Positions 41,302 through 50,417 of a stretch of DNA of 64,000 nucleotides are shown here, piece after piece. The notes beneath the pieces are model-generated. The model saw only the letters and a list, made by a program, of their open reading frames with translations. It had not been told where the DNA came from and searched no databases. Origin of the DNA: JASSUD01 sp031963225. Its GTDB lineage: Bacteria > Pseudomonadota > Gammaproteobacteria > Burkholderiales > Burkholderiaceae. Position numbers and translations under genes: made by a program. The DNA lies in assembly GCA_031963225.1 (NCBI GenBank), contig JASSUD010000004.1, positions 14,635-78,634 of the forward strand, read 5' to 3'. Each line of letters begins with the position of its first letter. Within the stretch, counting starts at the first letter, position 1.

Positions 41302-42948
41302 ATGGCAGTGAAAGACGTCGTTATTGGCGATGAAGCGCGCGACAAAATTATTGAAGGCGTGAACATTCTGGCCAACGCAGTGAAAGTAACCTTAGGGCCT
41401 AAAGGTTTGAATGTAGTAATCGAGCGCAGCTTTGGTGCTCCTTCGATTACTAAAGATGGTGTGTCAGTCGCCAAAGCCATTGAAAAACTCAAAGATAAGC
41501 AACAAGACATTGGCGCTCAGCTCGTCAAAGAAGTCGCTTCTAGAACCAGCGATAACGCAGGTGATGGTACAACTACAGCTACCTTGCTTGCACAAGCTAT
41601 CGCCCTAGAAGGTCGTAAGCACGTAGTTTCTGGGCGCAACCCAATGGATCTGAAGCGCGGTATTGATCAAGCCGTTGCAGCTATAGTGGCGCAATTGGGC
41701 AAAATCAGTAAGCCCTGCACAACCCGCAAAGAAATTGCTCAGGTAGGTTCCATCTCTGCCAATAGCGACACCTCGATCGGTGAGCGTATTGCTGAGGCGA
41801 TGGATAAAGTAGGTAAAGAAGGCGTGATTACCGTTGAAGACGGCAAATCACTTGAAGATGAGCTCGAAGTCGTTGAAGGTATGGAATTCGATCGCGGCTA
41901 CTTGTCTCCTTACTTCATCAATAATCCTGAAAAGCAAATCGCGATTCTGGATAATCCCTACGTCTTGCTGCACGACAAAAAAATCTCCAACATCCGTGAT
42001 TTATTGCCTTTGCTCGAGCAAATCGCTAAGACCAGCCGTCCTTTGTTGATCATTGCTGAAGATATCGAAGGCGAAGCTTTAGCTACGCTGGTAGTGAACA
42101 ATATCCGTGGCATCTTGAAAACCGTGGCTGTTAAAGCGCCTGGTTTCGGTGATCGCCGTAAAGCCATGCTCGAAGATATTGCTATCCTCACAGGTGGACA
42201 AGTCATCGCTGAAGAAACGGGTTCAACACTCGAAAAAGCCACTTTAGCTGAACTCGGCCAAGCCACGCGCATCGAAGTAGGTAAAGAAAAAACTACCATT
42301 ATCGACGGCGTTGGTGATGCTGCTTCAATCGAAGCGCGTGTTAAGCAAATTCGCGCACAAATCGAAGAAGCAAGCTCTGACTACGATCGTGAAAAACTGC
42401 AAGAGCGTGTTGCCAAATTGGCAGGCGGCGTAGCAGTGATCAAAGTGGGTGCTGCAACTGAAGTTGAAATGAAAGAGAAAAAAGCACGCGTGGAAGATGC
42501 ATTGCATGCAACCCGTGCTGCAGTGGAAGAAGGGATTGTTCCCGGTGGTGGTGTAGCCTTGATCCGTGCACGTGCTGTCTTGCGCGACCTCAAAGGTAAA
42601 AATGCAGATCAAGATGCAGGTATCGAGATCATATTGCGTGCATTGGAAGAGCCTCTGCGTCAAATCGTGCTCAACGGTGGTGAAGAGCCCGGTATCGTGG
42701 TTGCAAAAGTGTCTGAAGGTACTGGTAACTTCGGATATAACGCAGCTACAGGTGAATACGGTGACTTAGTAGAAGCCGGTGTGGTAGATCCTACTAAAGT
42801 TACACGTACTGCCTTGCAAAATGCAGCTTCCATTGCAAGTCTATTATTGACAACGCAGTGCTTAATAAGCGATTCCTCCAAAGAAAATGCAGCTCCGATG
42901 GGTGGCGGCATGGGCGGCGGTATGGGTGGCATGGGTATGGACATGTAA
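41302..42948 (+). CDS. groEL: Chaperonin GroEL
   Basis: The 548-residue chaperonin has the ATP site VTLGPKGLNVVI and DNAGDGTTTATLLAQAI (Asp87 region), hinge segments, and a tail GGGMGGGMGGMGMDM. Full length, no insertions. GGGAG precedes ATG 41302. With GroES it folds proteins in the cytosol; endosymbionts usually express it strongly, though expression cannot be read from sequence. Confidence 0.98.
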   Translation: MAVKDVVIGDEARDKIIEGVNILANAVKVTLGPKGLNVVIERSFGAPSITKDGVSVAKAIEKLKDKQQDIGAQLVKEVASRTSDNAGDGTTTATLLAQAIALEGRKHVVSGRNPMDLKRGIDQAVAAIVAQLGKISKPCTTRKEIAQVGSISANSDTSIGERIAEAMDKVGKEGVITVEDGKSLEDELEVVEGMEFDRGYLSPYFINNPEKQIAILDNPYVLLHDKKISNIRDLLPLLEQIAKTSRPLLIIAEDIEGEALATLVVNNIRGILKTVAVKAPGFGDRRKAMLEDIAILTGGQVIAEETGSTLEKATLAELGQATRIEVGKEKTTIIDGVGDAASIEARVKQIRAQIEEASSDYDREKLQERVAKLAGGVAVIKVGAATEVEMKEKKARVEDALHATRAAVEEGIVPGGGVALIRARAVLRDLKGKNADQDAGIEIILRALEEPLRQIVLNGGEEPGIVVAKVSEGTGNFGYNAATGEYGDLVEAGVVDPTKVTRTALQNAASIASLLLTTQCLISDSSKENAAPMGGGMGGGMGGMGMDM

Positions 42949-43144
42949 TTACCCAAAACGCCTGCCAAAGGTGTGCTTGAATTCCGCACCTTAAGGCTTG
43001 CCTTTTAACAGTGATGGTGGGGGCATTTTGCCAAGTCTATTTTTTATAGGTGCGGTGGGATGCCCTTACTGTTTAATCAGGTTCATAGAACGTACTCAAC
43101 ATTTTTTACAGGTTTTTATGCCTGGTTATGAGGTATTTGGATAG

Positions 43145-43321
43145 ATGCAAACCGACTATAAAACATGGATGTGCTTGATCTGCGGCTGGCTATATGAGGA
43201 AGAAGCCGGGCTTCCCGATGAAGGCATAGCGCCAGGTACGCGGTGGGCTGATGTGCCTGAAAATTGGACATGCCCCGAATGCGGTGCACGTAAAGAAGAT
43301 TTTGAAATGATTACTATATAA
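43145..43321 (+). CDS. Rubredoxin
   Basis: A small gene of 58 residues, MQTDYKTWMCLICGWLYEEE followed by AGLPDEGIAPGTRWADVPEN and a C-terminal WTCPECGARKEDFEM. The two CxxC knuckles (Cys10/13 and Cys43/46) hold one iron, and the GW.Y, P..W and DF.M residues are standard. It carries single electrons in the cytosol; the partner oxidase is unknown. In Burkholderia this gene precedes the pilGHIJ-chpA cluster; here it precedes a ChpA-like remnant, which supports both assignments. Confidence 0.95.
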   Translation: MQTDYKTWMCLICGWLYEEEAGLPDEGIAPGTRWADVPENWTCPECGARKEDFEMITI

Positions 43322-43433
43322 ACCTGAATAGGCTTTAGAATAAGAGTGCTTTTGGCTAATACTCAATAGATGCAAACGTGAAAGCTAAAAATAGCTTTGA
43401 AGGAAAAGAATTTTGAACCCAGAAGGCGCACCT

Positions 43434-45020
43434 ATGCGATCTGTAATAGATCAGCTCTGTAGAGGGCATCTCCCTGCAGCGGAGCGCGCATTAACCCATG
43501 CACTCCTTGCAACTAAGCAAGGTGCAAACCCCTGTGCAGCGCTGCGCCAATCTGCCAAGATTTTGCGAGCTGCGCACTGGGTTAGCGCAATGCGATTTAA
43601 TGATGCGTTGTTAGGAGCATGGTCGCAGGTTCAAAGCAATCAAAGCCATAACGAATCAAGCACTTTGCTTAGCCTAGAAGCTTTTCAAGCAGCCATTTCT
43701 GACTTTTTAGAAGCGATAAAAAACGTTCCTGTGCGTGAATTGGCATGGTCTTCTAATCTAATAGAGCATTACAGCGCACTGTGCGCTTGCAAATCAAAAT
43801 CGGTAGCCCTTTTTGTAGAAGAATGCGCAGGGGCTGGAAGGATATTTCCGCCTGCTGTTTTTCGTACATCGCGTACGGATGCACAGGCGATTGCCCGGGT
43901 GACGCCGCTGCGCGCGCGCTATGAGCGCGCTTTGCTTGCATTGTTAAATACCTCCAATGAGGAAGCACCTTGCGATAACGTTTTGCAAGATGACCTAAAA
44001 GCGTGCCTCAGCGAAGGGTTGGCTCCAGAAGGCGAGAGTCTTCAGACCTATGACATAGGTAGGCTCTTAGAGGCCTGGATACAAGTGCAACATGCTGTGT
44101 GCGAAGTGAGCGATAGTTTGCCTGACTCGCTTGGACAGGTATTTAATGCGCACACTCGACGTGTCTATGCGCTGCTTAATCCACTATGGATTATGAAGAT
44201 GCTTAACCCATCACCCAACATCGATAGTATGAACGGTGAGCAGAATGAGCGCGTTTTTGTCGTGCCGCCTGCCTGTGTGCGCGCATTGGTAATCTCGTTG
44301 TGGGGAATGTTTTTGACATACCGTACACAATTGCAGGCGACGCAAGCAAGTGTGCAAGCAATTACAGAGCTGCTTTTAGATTATGGAATATCCATCTCTA
44401 TTAACGAGACTGATTCAAGCGCTCACAACGATGCCCCTTTTGAAGCACTGGCTTGGTGGGAGCGTATTGGGCGCAATGAGTCAAAACGCTTAGGCGTACT
44501 CGAACTCAGTCAAGATGCATATGAAAACTTTCAAGTGCAGATGCATTCTATTGAGTCCATGGTAAGCGGTCTTCTGCGAACAATAGGCACTACACAAGAC
44601 ATACCAGCAAATGCACTACTGGTCTGTGATGAGATAGGCAGTTTGGCCGATTTGGCTTATATGGTAGGTTTAGGCGACTTAGCTTTTTTGACGGAGCAGC
44701 TGGCTACTGCCTGGCGTTATCATGCCTTCTGGCTTTTCCAAATGCGCGCGAATAGGTTGATACAAGCAGTTGTCGAGACGTATGATAGTGCAAAGGAGAT
44801 GCATTCCACATTTACAGAACAAACGGGTACGCAAGACGCCTTATCTATACAAAAGTCGGCCATAGATACTGCACAAACTACGCTCATAGAACTCACGCAT
44901 ATTTTGTTGCAAGAGCTTAAAATATTAGGCGCTGGCGATATCCCTAAGCATCTAACTAGAGCGCACCAGCAGGCATTGATTACCTTGATTGGATGCCGTT
45001 ACGAGGAAACCGTTTCTTAG
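43434..45020 (+). CDS. ChpA/PilL N-terminal-like or FimL-like protein, probably a reduced remnant
   Basis: The 528-residue protein has no signal peptide or membrane helix. FLEAIKNVPVRELAWSSNLI (about 83-102) resembles the conserved region of ChpA/FimL N-termini (family form DDLLAGxPNQPLRL.P.YRELL). It ends near AITLIGCRYEETVS without Hpt phosphorylation His, kinase or receiver domains. Its place between rubredoxin and yqgE is the place of the pilGHIJ-chpA chemotaxis-like genes in Burkholderia. I infer that the cluster collapsed and this N-terminal part remains, possibly as a FimL-like scaffold. ATG 43434 is preferred; a TTG at 43413 is the alternative. Confidence 0.55.
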   Translation: MRSVIDQLCRGHLPAAERALTHALLATKQGANPCAALRQSAKILRAAHWVSAMRFNDALLGAWSQVQSNQSHNESSTLLSLEAFQAAISDFLEAIKNVPVRELAWSSNLIEHYSALCACKSKSVALFVEECAGAGRIFPPAVFRTSRTDAQAIARVTPLRARYERALLALLNTSNEEAPCDNVLQDDLKACLSEGLAPEGESLQTYDIGRLLEAWIQVQHAVCEVSDSLPDSLGQVFNAHTRRVYALLNPLWIMKMLNPSPNIDSMNGEQNERVFVVPPACVRALVISLWGMFLTYRTQLQATQASVQAITELLLDYGISISINETDSSAHNDAPFEALAWWERIGRNESKRLGVLELSQDAYENFQVQMHSIESMVSGLLRTIGTTQDIPANALLVCDEIGSLADLAYMVGLGDLAFLTEQLATAWRYHAFWLFQMRANRLIQAVVETYDSAKEMHSTFTEQTGTQDALSIQKSAIDTAQTTLIELTHILLQELKILGAGDIPKHLTRAHQQALITLIGCRYEETVS

Positions 45021-45072
45021 AGCACTTTTGGTAGAGGCATTTGACCTCCCTCCCTATTTTGGCCTGACAACT

Positions 45073-45657
45073 ATGTCTACACTTGACAATCCGACTGGCC
45101 GCACCGATTTCACAAATCACTTTTTAATCGCGATGCCGCAAGTTGACGACACGATCTTCAATCGCGCACTGGTTTATGTATGTGATTACAGTGAACGCGG
45201 TGCATTGGGTTTAGTTGTGAATCACCCAACCGATCTGAGCTATAAATCTTTATTTGAGCGTATTGATGTAGATCTTGAACGTGAATCACTGCGCGAGCGT
45301 TATGTATATTTTGGTGGGCCCATACAAGCTGAACGCGGATTCGTTTTGCATGAACCCACATCAGAAACCTACCTCTCCTCCATGCTTGTGCCAGGCGGTC
45401 TGGCTATGACTACGTCAAAAGATGTTTTGGAATCTCTCGCGCACGGTACCGGCCCCAATAAATTCCTACTCACATTAGGGCATGCTGGTTGGAATGCAGG
45501 GCAGCTAGAAGAAGAAATTGCCCGCCACCAATGGCTCGCTGTACCGGCCCAGTCCGACATCATTTTTGACGTGAAACCCGAAGCACGTTTTAAGGCCGCA
45601 CTGGCTTTGTTAGGTATCTCTGCAGACACCCTATCTATAGAAGCAGGCCACGACTAA
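45073..45657 (+). CDS. YqgE/AlgH family protein (DUF179)
   Basis: The ATG at 45073 gives 194 residues: LDNPTGRTDFTNHFLIAMPQ, then VYVCDYSERGALGLVVNHPT, YFGGPIQAERGFVLHE and LGHAGWNAGQLEEEIARHQWL. These are all DUF179 hallmarks (PF02622). Function is not known; it is often next to ruvX/yqgF, as here. The frame extends upstream over the end of the preceding gene, but that part is not family-like. Confidence 0.93.
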   Translation: MSTLDNPTGRTDFTNHFLIAMPQVDDTIFNRALVYVCDYSERGALGLVVNHPTDLSYKSLFERIDVDLERESLRERYVYFGGPIQAERGFVLHEPTSETYLSSMLVPGGLAMTTSKDVLESLAHGTGPNKFLLTLGHAGWNAGQLEEEIARHQWLAVPAQSDIIFDVKPEARFKAALALLGISADTLSIEAGHD

Positions 45658-45710
45658 ATAGAAACACCAACCCACCTCTTATTTCTGCTTATTTTCTTGA
45701 TTTCTCCCCA

Positions 45711-46136
45711 ATGAATACGGTGCCAGAGGCCACTTTTTTGGCTTTCGATTACGGTGAAAAACGCATTGGCGTAGCAGTAGGTAACACCATTACCCGCAGC
45801 GCCAAAGCACTCACCATTCTTGAAAACACAAGCCGAGCCACCCGATTTGACGCCATTCAAAAGCTTGTGGAGAACTGGCACCCACAGGTATTGGTAGTGG
45901 GCCGACCTTGTTACCCTGACGGCAATGTGCATGCAATGACACGGCAAGCGCAGCGTTTTGGCCGTCAACTCGGTGAGCGCTTTAATTTGCCTGTTATTGA
46001 GGTAGATGAGCGTTATTCCTCTGTGGTTGCAGAGGCACAATTGCGCACAAAAGGACCAGGAATAGATGCGCAAGCAGCCTGCTTAATCCTTCAGCAATAT
46101 TTTGATGAAGGAGGCAATAATGAGCCAGCAGCATGA
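45711..46136 (+). CDS. ruvX: Holliday junction resolvase-like protein YqgF/RuvX
   Basis: The 141-residue RNase H-fold nuclease has catalytic residues in FLAFDYGEKRIGVAVG (Asp13), the middle VVGRPCYPDGN and EVDERYSSVVAEA, and a late DAQAA. The family processes the 5' end of pre-16S rRNA. It follows yqgE; in relatives pyrR and pyrB come next, but here its last 17 bases overlap tcdA. Confidence 0.95.
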   Translation: MNTVPEATFLAFDYGEKRIGVAVGNTITRSAKALTILENTSRATRFDAIQKLVENWHPQVLVVGRPCYPDGNVHAMTRQAQRFGRQLGERFNLPVIEVDERYSSVVAEAQLRTKGPGIDAQAACLILQQYFDEGGNNEPAA

Positions 46137-46908
46137 AGTGACAGAGATAGAGCGCTGTTTTGCCGGAGTAAAACGTTTATATGGGGCCGCAGCACTACAA
46201 CATTTTCAGCAGGCGCATGTGGCTGTGATCGGAGTGGGAGGGGTAGGCTCGTGGGCGGTAGAAGCGCTTGCACGTAGTGGGGTAGGAAGCCTGACTTTAG
46301 TCGATCCAGACCATATTACGCCTGGCAATCTAAACCGACAAATCCATACCTTGCGCACAAACTACGGCCAAGCCAAAGTGCTCGCTATGGCGCAGCGCAT
46401 AGAGACTATTTATGCAGGATGTAAAGTGGCTTGTATTGAAGAAGCGCTTGAAACGGATAATTTGGATGCGCTTTTAGGCAGAGGCTTTGATTATGTAGTG
46501 GATGCCATTGATAGTGTGCGTACCAAAGTAGCGCTCATCGCCTGGTGCGTAGCGCATGCGCAGCCTTTAATAACCATGGGCGGAGCAGGGGGGCGGATCG
46601 ATCCTACCCGTATAAAGATCAGCGATTTGGCACATACTCAGCAAGATCCGTTGCTAGCCAAAGTACGCACGCAACTGCGCAAGCACCATCGCTTCCCAAG
46701 AGGCCCTAAATCCAAATTCAAAGTACCTGCAATATGGTCAGATGAACCACTGATCTACCCTGAGAGCACCTGCGATACGAATGATGCCGCACCCTCCCTA
46801 GCAACAGGCTTACATTGTGGTGGCCTAGGGTCTAGCGTATGCATAACCGCTAGCTTCGGCTTCGCAGCCGCAGCCCAAGTACTCAAAGCATTAGCCAGTA
46901 AATTGTAG
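46120..46908 (+). CDS. tcdA: tRNA threonylcarbamoyladenosine dehydratase
   Basis: The 262-residue E1-like enzyme cyclises t6A37 of tRNA to ct6A using ATP. ATG 46120 is chosen because GAAGGAGG lies six bases upstream; it overlaps the end of ruvX. Nucleotide-binding VIGVGGVGSWAVEALARSG (about 35-53), SLTLVDPDHITPGNLNRQ, DYVVDAIDSVRTKVAL and CGGLGSSVCITASFG. Stop TAG (46906-46908) lies in a family A arm. Confidence 0.93.
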   Translation: MSQQHEVTEIERCFAGVKRLYGAAALQHFQQAHVAVIGVGGVGSWAVEALARSGVGSLTLVDPDHITPGNLNRQIHTLRTNYGQAKVLAMAQRIETIYAGCKVACIEEALETDNLDALLGRGFDYVVDAIDSVRTKVALIAWCVAHAQPLITMGGAGGRIDPTRIKISDLAHTQQDPLLAKVRTQLRKHHRFPRGPKSKFKVPAIWSDEPLIYPESTCDTNDAAPSLATGLHCGGLGSSVCITASFGFAAAAQVLKALASKL

Positions 46909-47037
46909 GTTGGTGGTGACGAAGGAACCCCAACATGCAAGCCACGGCGTTCTTGAAGACCAGCTTTCAAAATCTCAAAAACAAAGATTAAAAGTCAGCG
47001 GTATGCATGTTGGGGTTCGTGCCTCACGCCAACCTAC
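46905..47037. repeat. Family A inverted pair after tcdA
   Basis: Arms 46905-46938 and 47005-47037 (inverted, one base short). Linker S1 continues after the second arm to about 47090 without a third arm. The first arm gives the tcdA stop. The rest of the 312-base gap is AT-rich and holds the leader of the next gene. Confidence 0.9.
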
Positions 47038-47220
47038 CGAGATGCCTACGTAAAAGGGCTCTATCAAACTCCATCAACCTACATTAAAATATACAAATAC
47101 GCCTGCGCCATAAAAAAATACGATTAATTCAGGGCTTTGCAGGACATCTATTAATCGGTTTTCCTTATAGAATTACAAAGTTAATTATTATTACGAAGTG
47201 TTTAACGGTCGGAGAAATCT

Positions 47221-48468
47221 ATGGGCCAAACAATAAACACAAAATTTTCAGTTAGCGCTCCAATAAGCTACACCCTACTAAAAGAAAAAGGTTCCGGAAA
47301 AACAGCATGCACTTCTGCGTTGCCAGAAGCAGATTCAGTCGAAAAAAGCAGCGTTTCTTCATCCGCCTCACCTTCATTTTTTACCCGATTCACGTGGCCA
47401 AAAAGATCTCTGACACCGCTGCCTTCTTTAGTAAGTGCATCGGGCGAACATATTTCAAAAATTGCTGACAACGCTACTCTAGTAGTTTCCCTTAAAGACC
47501 AAGAAGTTATCAATCCTGCAGATTTGGCAGCTATGCATAGCCAAAAAAGCAAACAGAAAGCTTTAGCTGTTTTTGATGCTGTGTGCTCTTTTATGTTTGA
47601 GCGCAAATATGAGAAACTGCCCGGTTTCAATAAAGCTTGTAAAGAAATTAAAACGCTAAAAGGCCATCTGGAAGGTTTGAGTGTAGGTCTTAAAAAACTT
47701 CAAGATACTAAAATATGTAAAGATTATTTTGAAGGCAATTATCCAGATAATCTGAGTGCATCCGAGAAAGATCAGTTAATGTTAGAGCGCGTCATAGAAA
47801 TTGAAGCCGTGCTGGACCCGGCAGATTTGCTATTAAAAGATATGGATGGGATTATAAAATCGCGTGGACAACATCTAGATTCAGATACCAAAAGTTTTAT
47901 ACTGGATGTAGGGCTTACCATATTAGGGGCCATAACAGTAGTGTTTGCTGCATATGGTTTTGCTATGGTTCCCATTCTTTCAGGTGCAGCTATAGTGATT
48001 GGGGGGGCAATCAGGATCCCTGACTGGTTTAATAGGCAAAATTTGAAACGCTGGATACGTTTCCGTGATTATCTGGATGCACTTAGTAAAAATAATCCGG
48101 CTAAGGAGGAAAAAGTGGTTTTGAAATCTATAGGGGCTGTTTTTCTGCCTGCTATTTCTGAATTGACAGAAAGAGTAAATCGAGTTTTAAATGATGTTGA
48201 AAATCAAAAAAAAGATGTCAATCGCTTGGTAAAGTCTGCTGATGGTATTGATCGTATTGTTAGTGATGTTAATCGTGCTGTTGATGATATTAATCATGCG
48301 GTTGATGATGTTAATCATGTTGTAAAAACTGTTGATGACATTAAATCATTTATTTTGAAGATGGCTGAAAGCAACACGGCTACGATTGAAAAACTTCAAG
48401 CAGAAGTTGAAGCATTGAAAGAATTTAATAAATTACAAGCCCAACAGCAAGTTCAAACCATGGCATAA
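47221..48468 (+). CDS. Orphan protein with membrane hairpin and C-terminal coiled coil; effector/translocator candidate
   Basis: I do not recognise a family. The 415-residue protein starts at ATG 47221 behind GGAGAAA. The first ~75 residues are Ser/Pro/Thr-rich and likely disordered, with no signal peptide. Residues about 105-215 are helical and charged. A strongly hydrophobic stretch near 225-262 (ILDVGLTILGAITVVFAAYG, then FAMVPILSGAAIVIGGAI) could form one hairpin or two helices. From about 320 to the end is a coiled coil with three near-perfect 7-residue units (349-369). This layout resembles type III translocators or inclusion-membrane proteins. Terminator follows at 48534. Confidence 0.65.
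   Translation: MGQTINTKFSVSAPISYTLLKEKGSGKTACTSALPEADSVEKSSVSSSASPSFFTRFTWPKRSLTPLPSLVSASGEHISKIADNATLVVSLKDQEVINPADLAAMHSQKSKQKALAVFDAVCSFMFERKYEKLPGFNKACKEIKTLKGHLEGLSVGLKKLQDTKICKDYFEGNYPDNLSASEKDQLMLERVIEIEAVLDPADLLLKDMDGIIKSRGQHLDSDTKSFILDVGLTILGAITVVFAAYGFAMVPILSGAAIVIGGAIRIPDWFNRQNLKRWIRFRDYLDALSKNNPAKEEKVVLKSIGAVFLPAISELTERVNRVLNDVENQKKDVNRLVKSADGIDRIVSDVNRAVDDINHAVDDVNHVVKTVDDIKSFILKMAESNTATIEKLQAEVEALKEFNKLQAQQQVQTMA
48265..48327 (+). repeat. Three 21-base in-frame tandem repeats within the coiled coil
   Basis: Units 48265-48285, 48286-48306 and 48307-48327 encode DVNRAVD, DINHAVD and DVNHVVK: exactly one heptad each. Hydrophobic residues fall at two fixed positions, so added units would extend the coiled coil without breaking it. 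Confidence 0.85.
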
Positions 48469-48533
48469 AGTACTTCTTTCATTTTTTAGCAGACTAGTGA
48501 AGGTTGCAATGGAGGTTTTTTGCTGCATTTTGC

Positions 48534-48583
48534 ATGCATAAAAGGCTGGGCACTGTACACACAGGTCCCAGCCTTTTATGCAT
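48534..48583. terminator. Bidirectional terminator between convergent genes
   Basis: ATGCATAAAAGGCTGGG (48534-48550) and its perfect complement (48567-48583), 16-base loop. The core GGCTGGG/CCCAGCC is flanked by AAAA and TTTT, so it can stop transcripts from both the orphan gene and the btuF-like gene. Confidence 0.8.
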
Positions 48584-48610
48584 TTGAATTTTGCTTATGT
48601 AATATGTTAC

Positions 48611-48950
48611 GCAGGTATTCAAAAAGACGGTGGTATGCATGTTGGGGTTCCTTCGTCACCACCAACCTACCGAGATGCGCATGTAAAAGGGTTCTATCAG
48701 ACGCTACCAACCACAAGAAAGCAAAGGACGGTAGGTTGGTGGTGAGGTACGAACCCCAACATGCATACCACTTACATTGCGCAGGTATTCAAAAAGCCAA
48801 TGGTATGCATGTTGGGGTTCCTTCGTCACCACCAACCTACCGAGATGCACATGTAAAATGGTTCTATCAGACGCTACCAACCACAAGAAAGCAAAGAACG
48901 GTAGGTTGGTGGTGAGGCACGAACCCCAACATGCATACCACTTACTTTTG
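48611..48950. repeat. Tandem duplication of a 170-base family A unit
   Basis: Two direct copies, 48611-48780 and 48781-48950, each start GCAGGTATTCAAAAAG and hold an inverted pair: arms 48637-48670/48731-48764 and 48807-48840/48901-48934, with linker S1. Within each copy the first arm has GACGAAGGAA and the second GAGGTACGAA or GAGGCACGAA. It is the clearest view of the composite unit. The second copy ends at the stop of the leftward gene. Confidence 0.92.
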
Positions 48951-49973
48951 ATCTGCTTCTAATTGCGTATGTCGCACAAAATCTAATACTTCGCATAATT
49001 GTTTGGCGCCTTGTGCTAGGCGTGGGCCTGGGCGGTCTAGTAGATCGCTATTTATTGTGAAGGTGGGTGGGTAATGGTTGTTTTTTGGCGTAGTGGTGCT
49101 CGATGGAGTGTAAGTGGAGTTAGGTGCGCCAGATTGGCTGATTATTATCACATCTGGCTTCGCAGTTAGCATGGCTTCGGTGGAAACTATAGGGGCTAAT
49201 GCTTGTTGTGCTGCGAATATATTGATGCCTCCACAGTTCTCCAGCAAGGTGTTGATTAATGCTTGGCCATTGAGGGTGATGAGGGGTCTATTTGAGATTT
49301 GGTAAAACACCCGTATAGGTTTGCGTGTTGCATAGCGTGAGCGTAGTGCTTGGAGGTCTGTTGTAAATTGTAGGGCTGCGGTTTGTGCAATCGGGCTGGT
49401 TCCAAGGAGGGTGCCTAACTTTTGAAGAGTGGTGGCAATGTCTTGGATAGAGTGTGGATTGCTATAAAACACAGGTATATTCAATTTGCGCAGCGCTTTT
49501 TGGGTGCGATGCGTGCCTGGCTGCATCCAAGCTACTATGAGATCTGGCTTGATAGCTAGAATATGTTCTATATCTAAGGCTCGATAATCGCCAACACGCG
49601 GTAGGGTCAGGGCATGGGCCGGATAATCGCTATACGCTACGGCCGCAGCTAAAGCGGATTGCCCGCCAGCAGCGTAGAGAAGTTCGGTGGTGTGCGGGGC
49701 TAGGCTGATTACGCGTTGTGCAGGTTTGGTGAGTGTGATGGATTGACCTGTATCGTCTATCACGCGCAGAGGAGAGAGGGTGGCAGATGGTGTGGCTTCC
49801 CCAAAAACAGCAGGGGACAACCCAAAGGCGAGTGCAATGCTTAATAGGTTGAGAAAGCGTGCTACGTGTTTTTTAAAGAGTGGTTTGGGGTGGCGCAGAA
49901 GCCCCCCTATCCATCCAATATCTTTCAAATAATAGAAAACTAAAGCGCGCTTAAAGCGTTTGCAGAGGGACAT
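48942..49973 (-). CDS. btuF: Cobalamin-type ABC transporter substrate-binding protein, BtuF-like
   Basis: The mature part matches BtuF/FhuD-type class III binding proteins: PAQRVISLAPHTTELLYAAGG, ALPRVGDYRALDIEHILAIKPDLIVAW, then GTHRTQKALRKLNIPVFY and CGGINIFA. It would pass vitamin B12 (or another corrinoid or chelate) to BtuCD, which are not in the window. The start is unsure: ATG 49973 (343 residues) overlaps panD by 23 bases, and the hydrophobic signal FLNLLSIALAFGLSPAVFG begins about 40 residues later. A non-ATG start after panD is possible. Confidence 0.8.
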   Translation of the reverse strand: MSLCKRFKRALVFYYLKDIGWIGGLLRHPKPLFKKHVARFLNLLSIALAFGLSPAVFGEATPSATLSPLRVIDDTGQSITLTKPAQRVISLAPHTTELLYAAGGQSALAAAVAYSDYPAHALTLPRVGDYRALDIEHILAIKPDLIVAWMQPGTHRTQKALRKLNIPVFYSNPHSIQDIATTLQKLGTLLGTSPIAQTAALQFTTDLQALRSRYATRKPIRVFYQISNRPLITLNGQALINTLLENCGGINIFAAQQALAPIVSTEAMLTAKPDVIIISQSGAPNSTYTPSSTTTPKNNHYPPTFTINSDLLDRPGPRLAQGAKQLCEVLDFVRHTQLEADQK

Positions 49974-50337
49974 GGTTGCGCTCTTCACGAATGCGGTTGT
50001 GCTCATCCACAAATACCAATTGAGGCTTTGCTTCTCCTGAGCGTATTTTTTCTTCTTCAAAGAGCGCGAAAGTAGCGATGATGATCAAGTCTCCTCGCTG
50101 TGCCCGTCGTGCTGCGGAGCCATTGAGGGAGATGATGCCGCTGCCTCTTTCTGCGCGTATGGCATAGGTTGAAAGCCGCTCACCGTTATCAATATTCCAG
50201 ATATCGATTTTTTCGTTTTCAACGATATTAGCTGCGTCTAGCAGATCTTCGTCGATTGCGCATGAGCCTTCATAGTGCAGTTCGCAGTGCGTGACTGTGG
50301 CGCGATGAATTTTGGATTTGAGCAAAGTACGTTGCAT
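49951..50337 (-). CDS. panD: Aspartate 1-decarboxylase precursor
   Basis: The 128-residue proenzyme makes beta-alanine for pantothenate. Self-cleavage site RGSGIISLNGSAARRA: cleavage at Gly-Ser (about 63-64) makes the pyruvoyl group. MQRTLLKSKIHRATVTHCEL and RGDLIIIATFA are family-like. Start ATG 50337. The btuF-like gene follows and may overlap its end. The coaBC gene of the same cofactor route is also in the window at 58 kb. Confidence 0.95.
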   Translation of the reverse strand: MQRTLLKSKIHRATVTHCELHYEGSCAIDEDLLDAANIVENEKIDIWNIDNGERLSTYAIRAERGSGIISLNGSAARRAQRGDLIIIATFALFEEEKIRSGEAKPQLVFVDEHNRIREERNHVPLQTL

Positions 50338-50417
50338 AGAACACCTGGCCTTGAAAAGGGGTAGTTGAGAGTGAGGGATAAAAAAGGTTTGGTATAGAGC
50401 GCGGCCCTATAACCTCT

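Noticed and set aside
42967..43000. Hairpin AAGGTG...CACCTT after groEL as a terminator
   Set aside because: Imperfect stem and no T tract behind it.
42992..43144. Frame with GCPYC motif before rubredoxin, as a thioredoxin-like gene
   Set aside because: No start codon or ribosome site in the right place, only about 45 residues and no other family feature.
47038..47220. TTCG-N16-TTCG box for the orphan at 47221
   Set aside because: No TTCG pair at the right spacing in this leader, nor in those of the orphans at 53491 and 57322 or the Fic gene.
48520..48915. 131-codon open frame, and similar frames with MHVGVPSSPPTY or MLGFVPHHQPT
   Set aside because: They are translations of family A arms and linkers; the same peptide appears wherever an arm occurs, in either strand.
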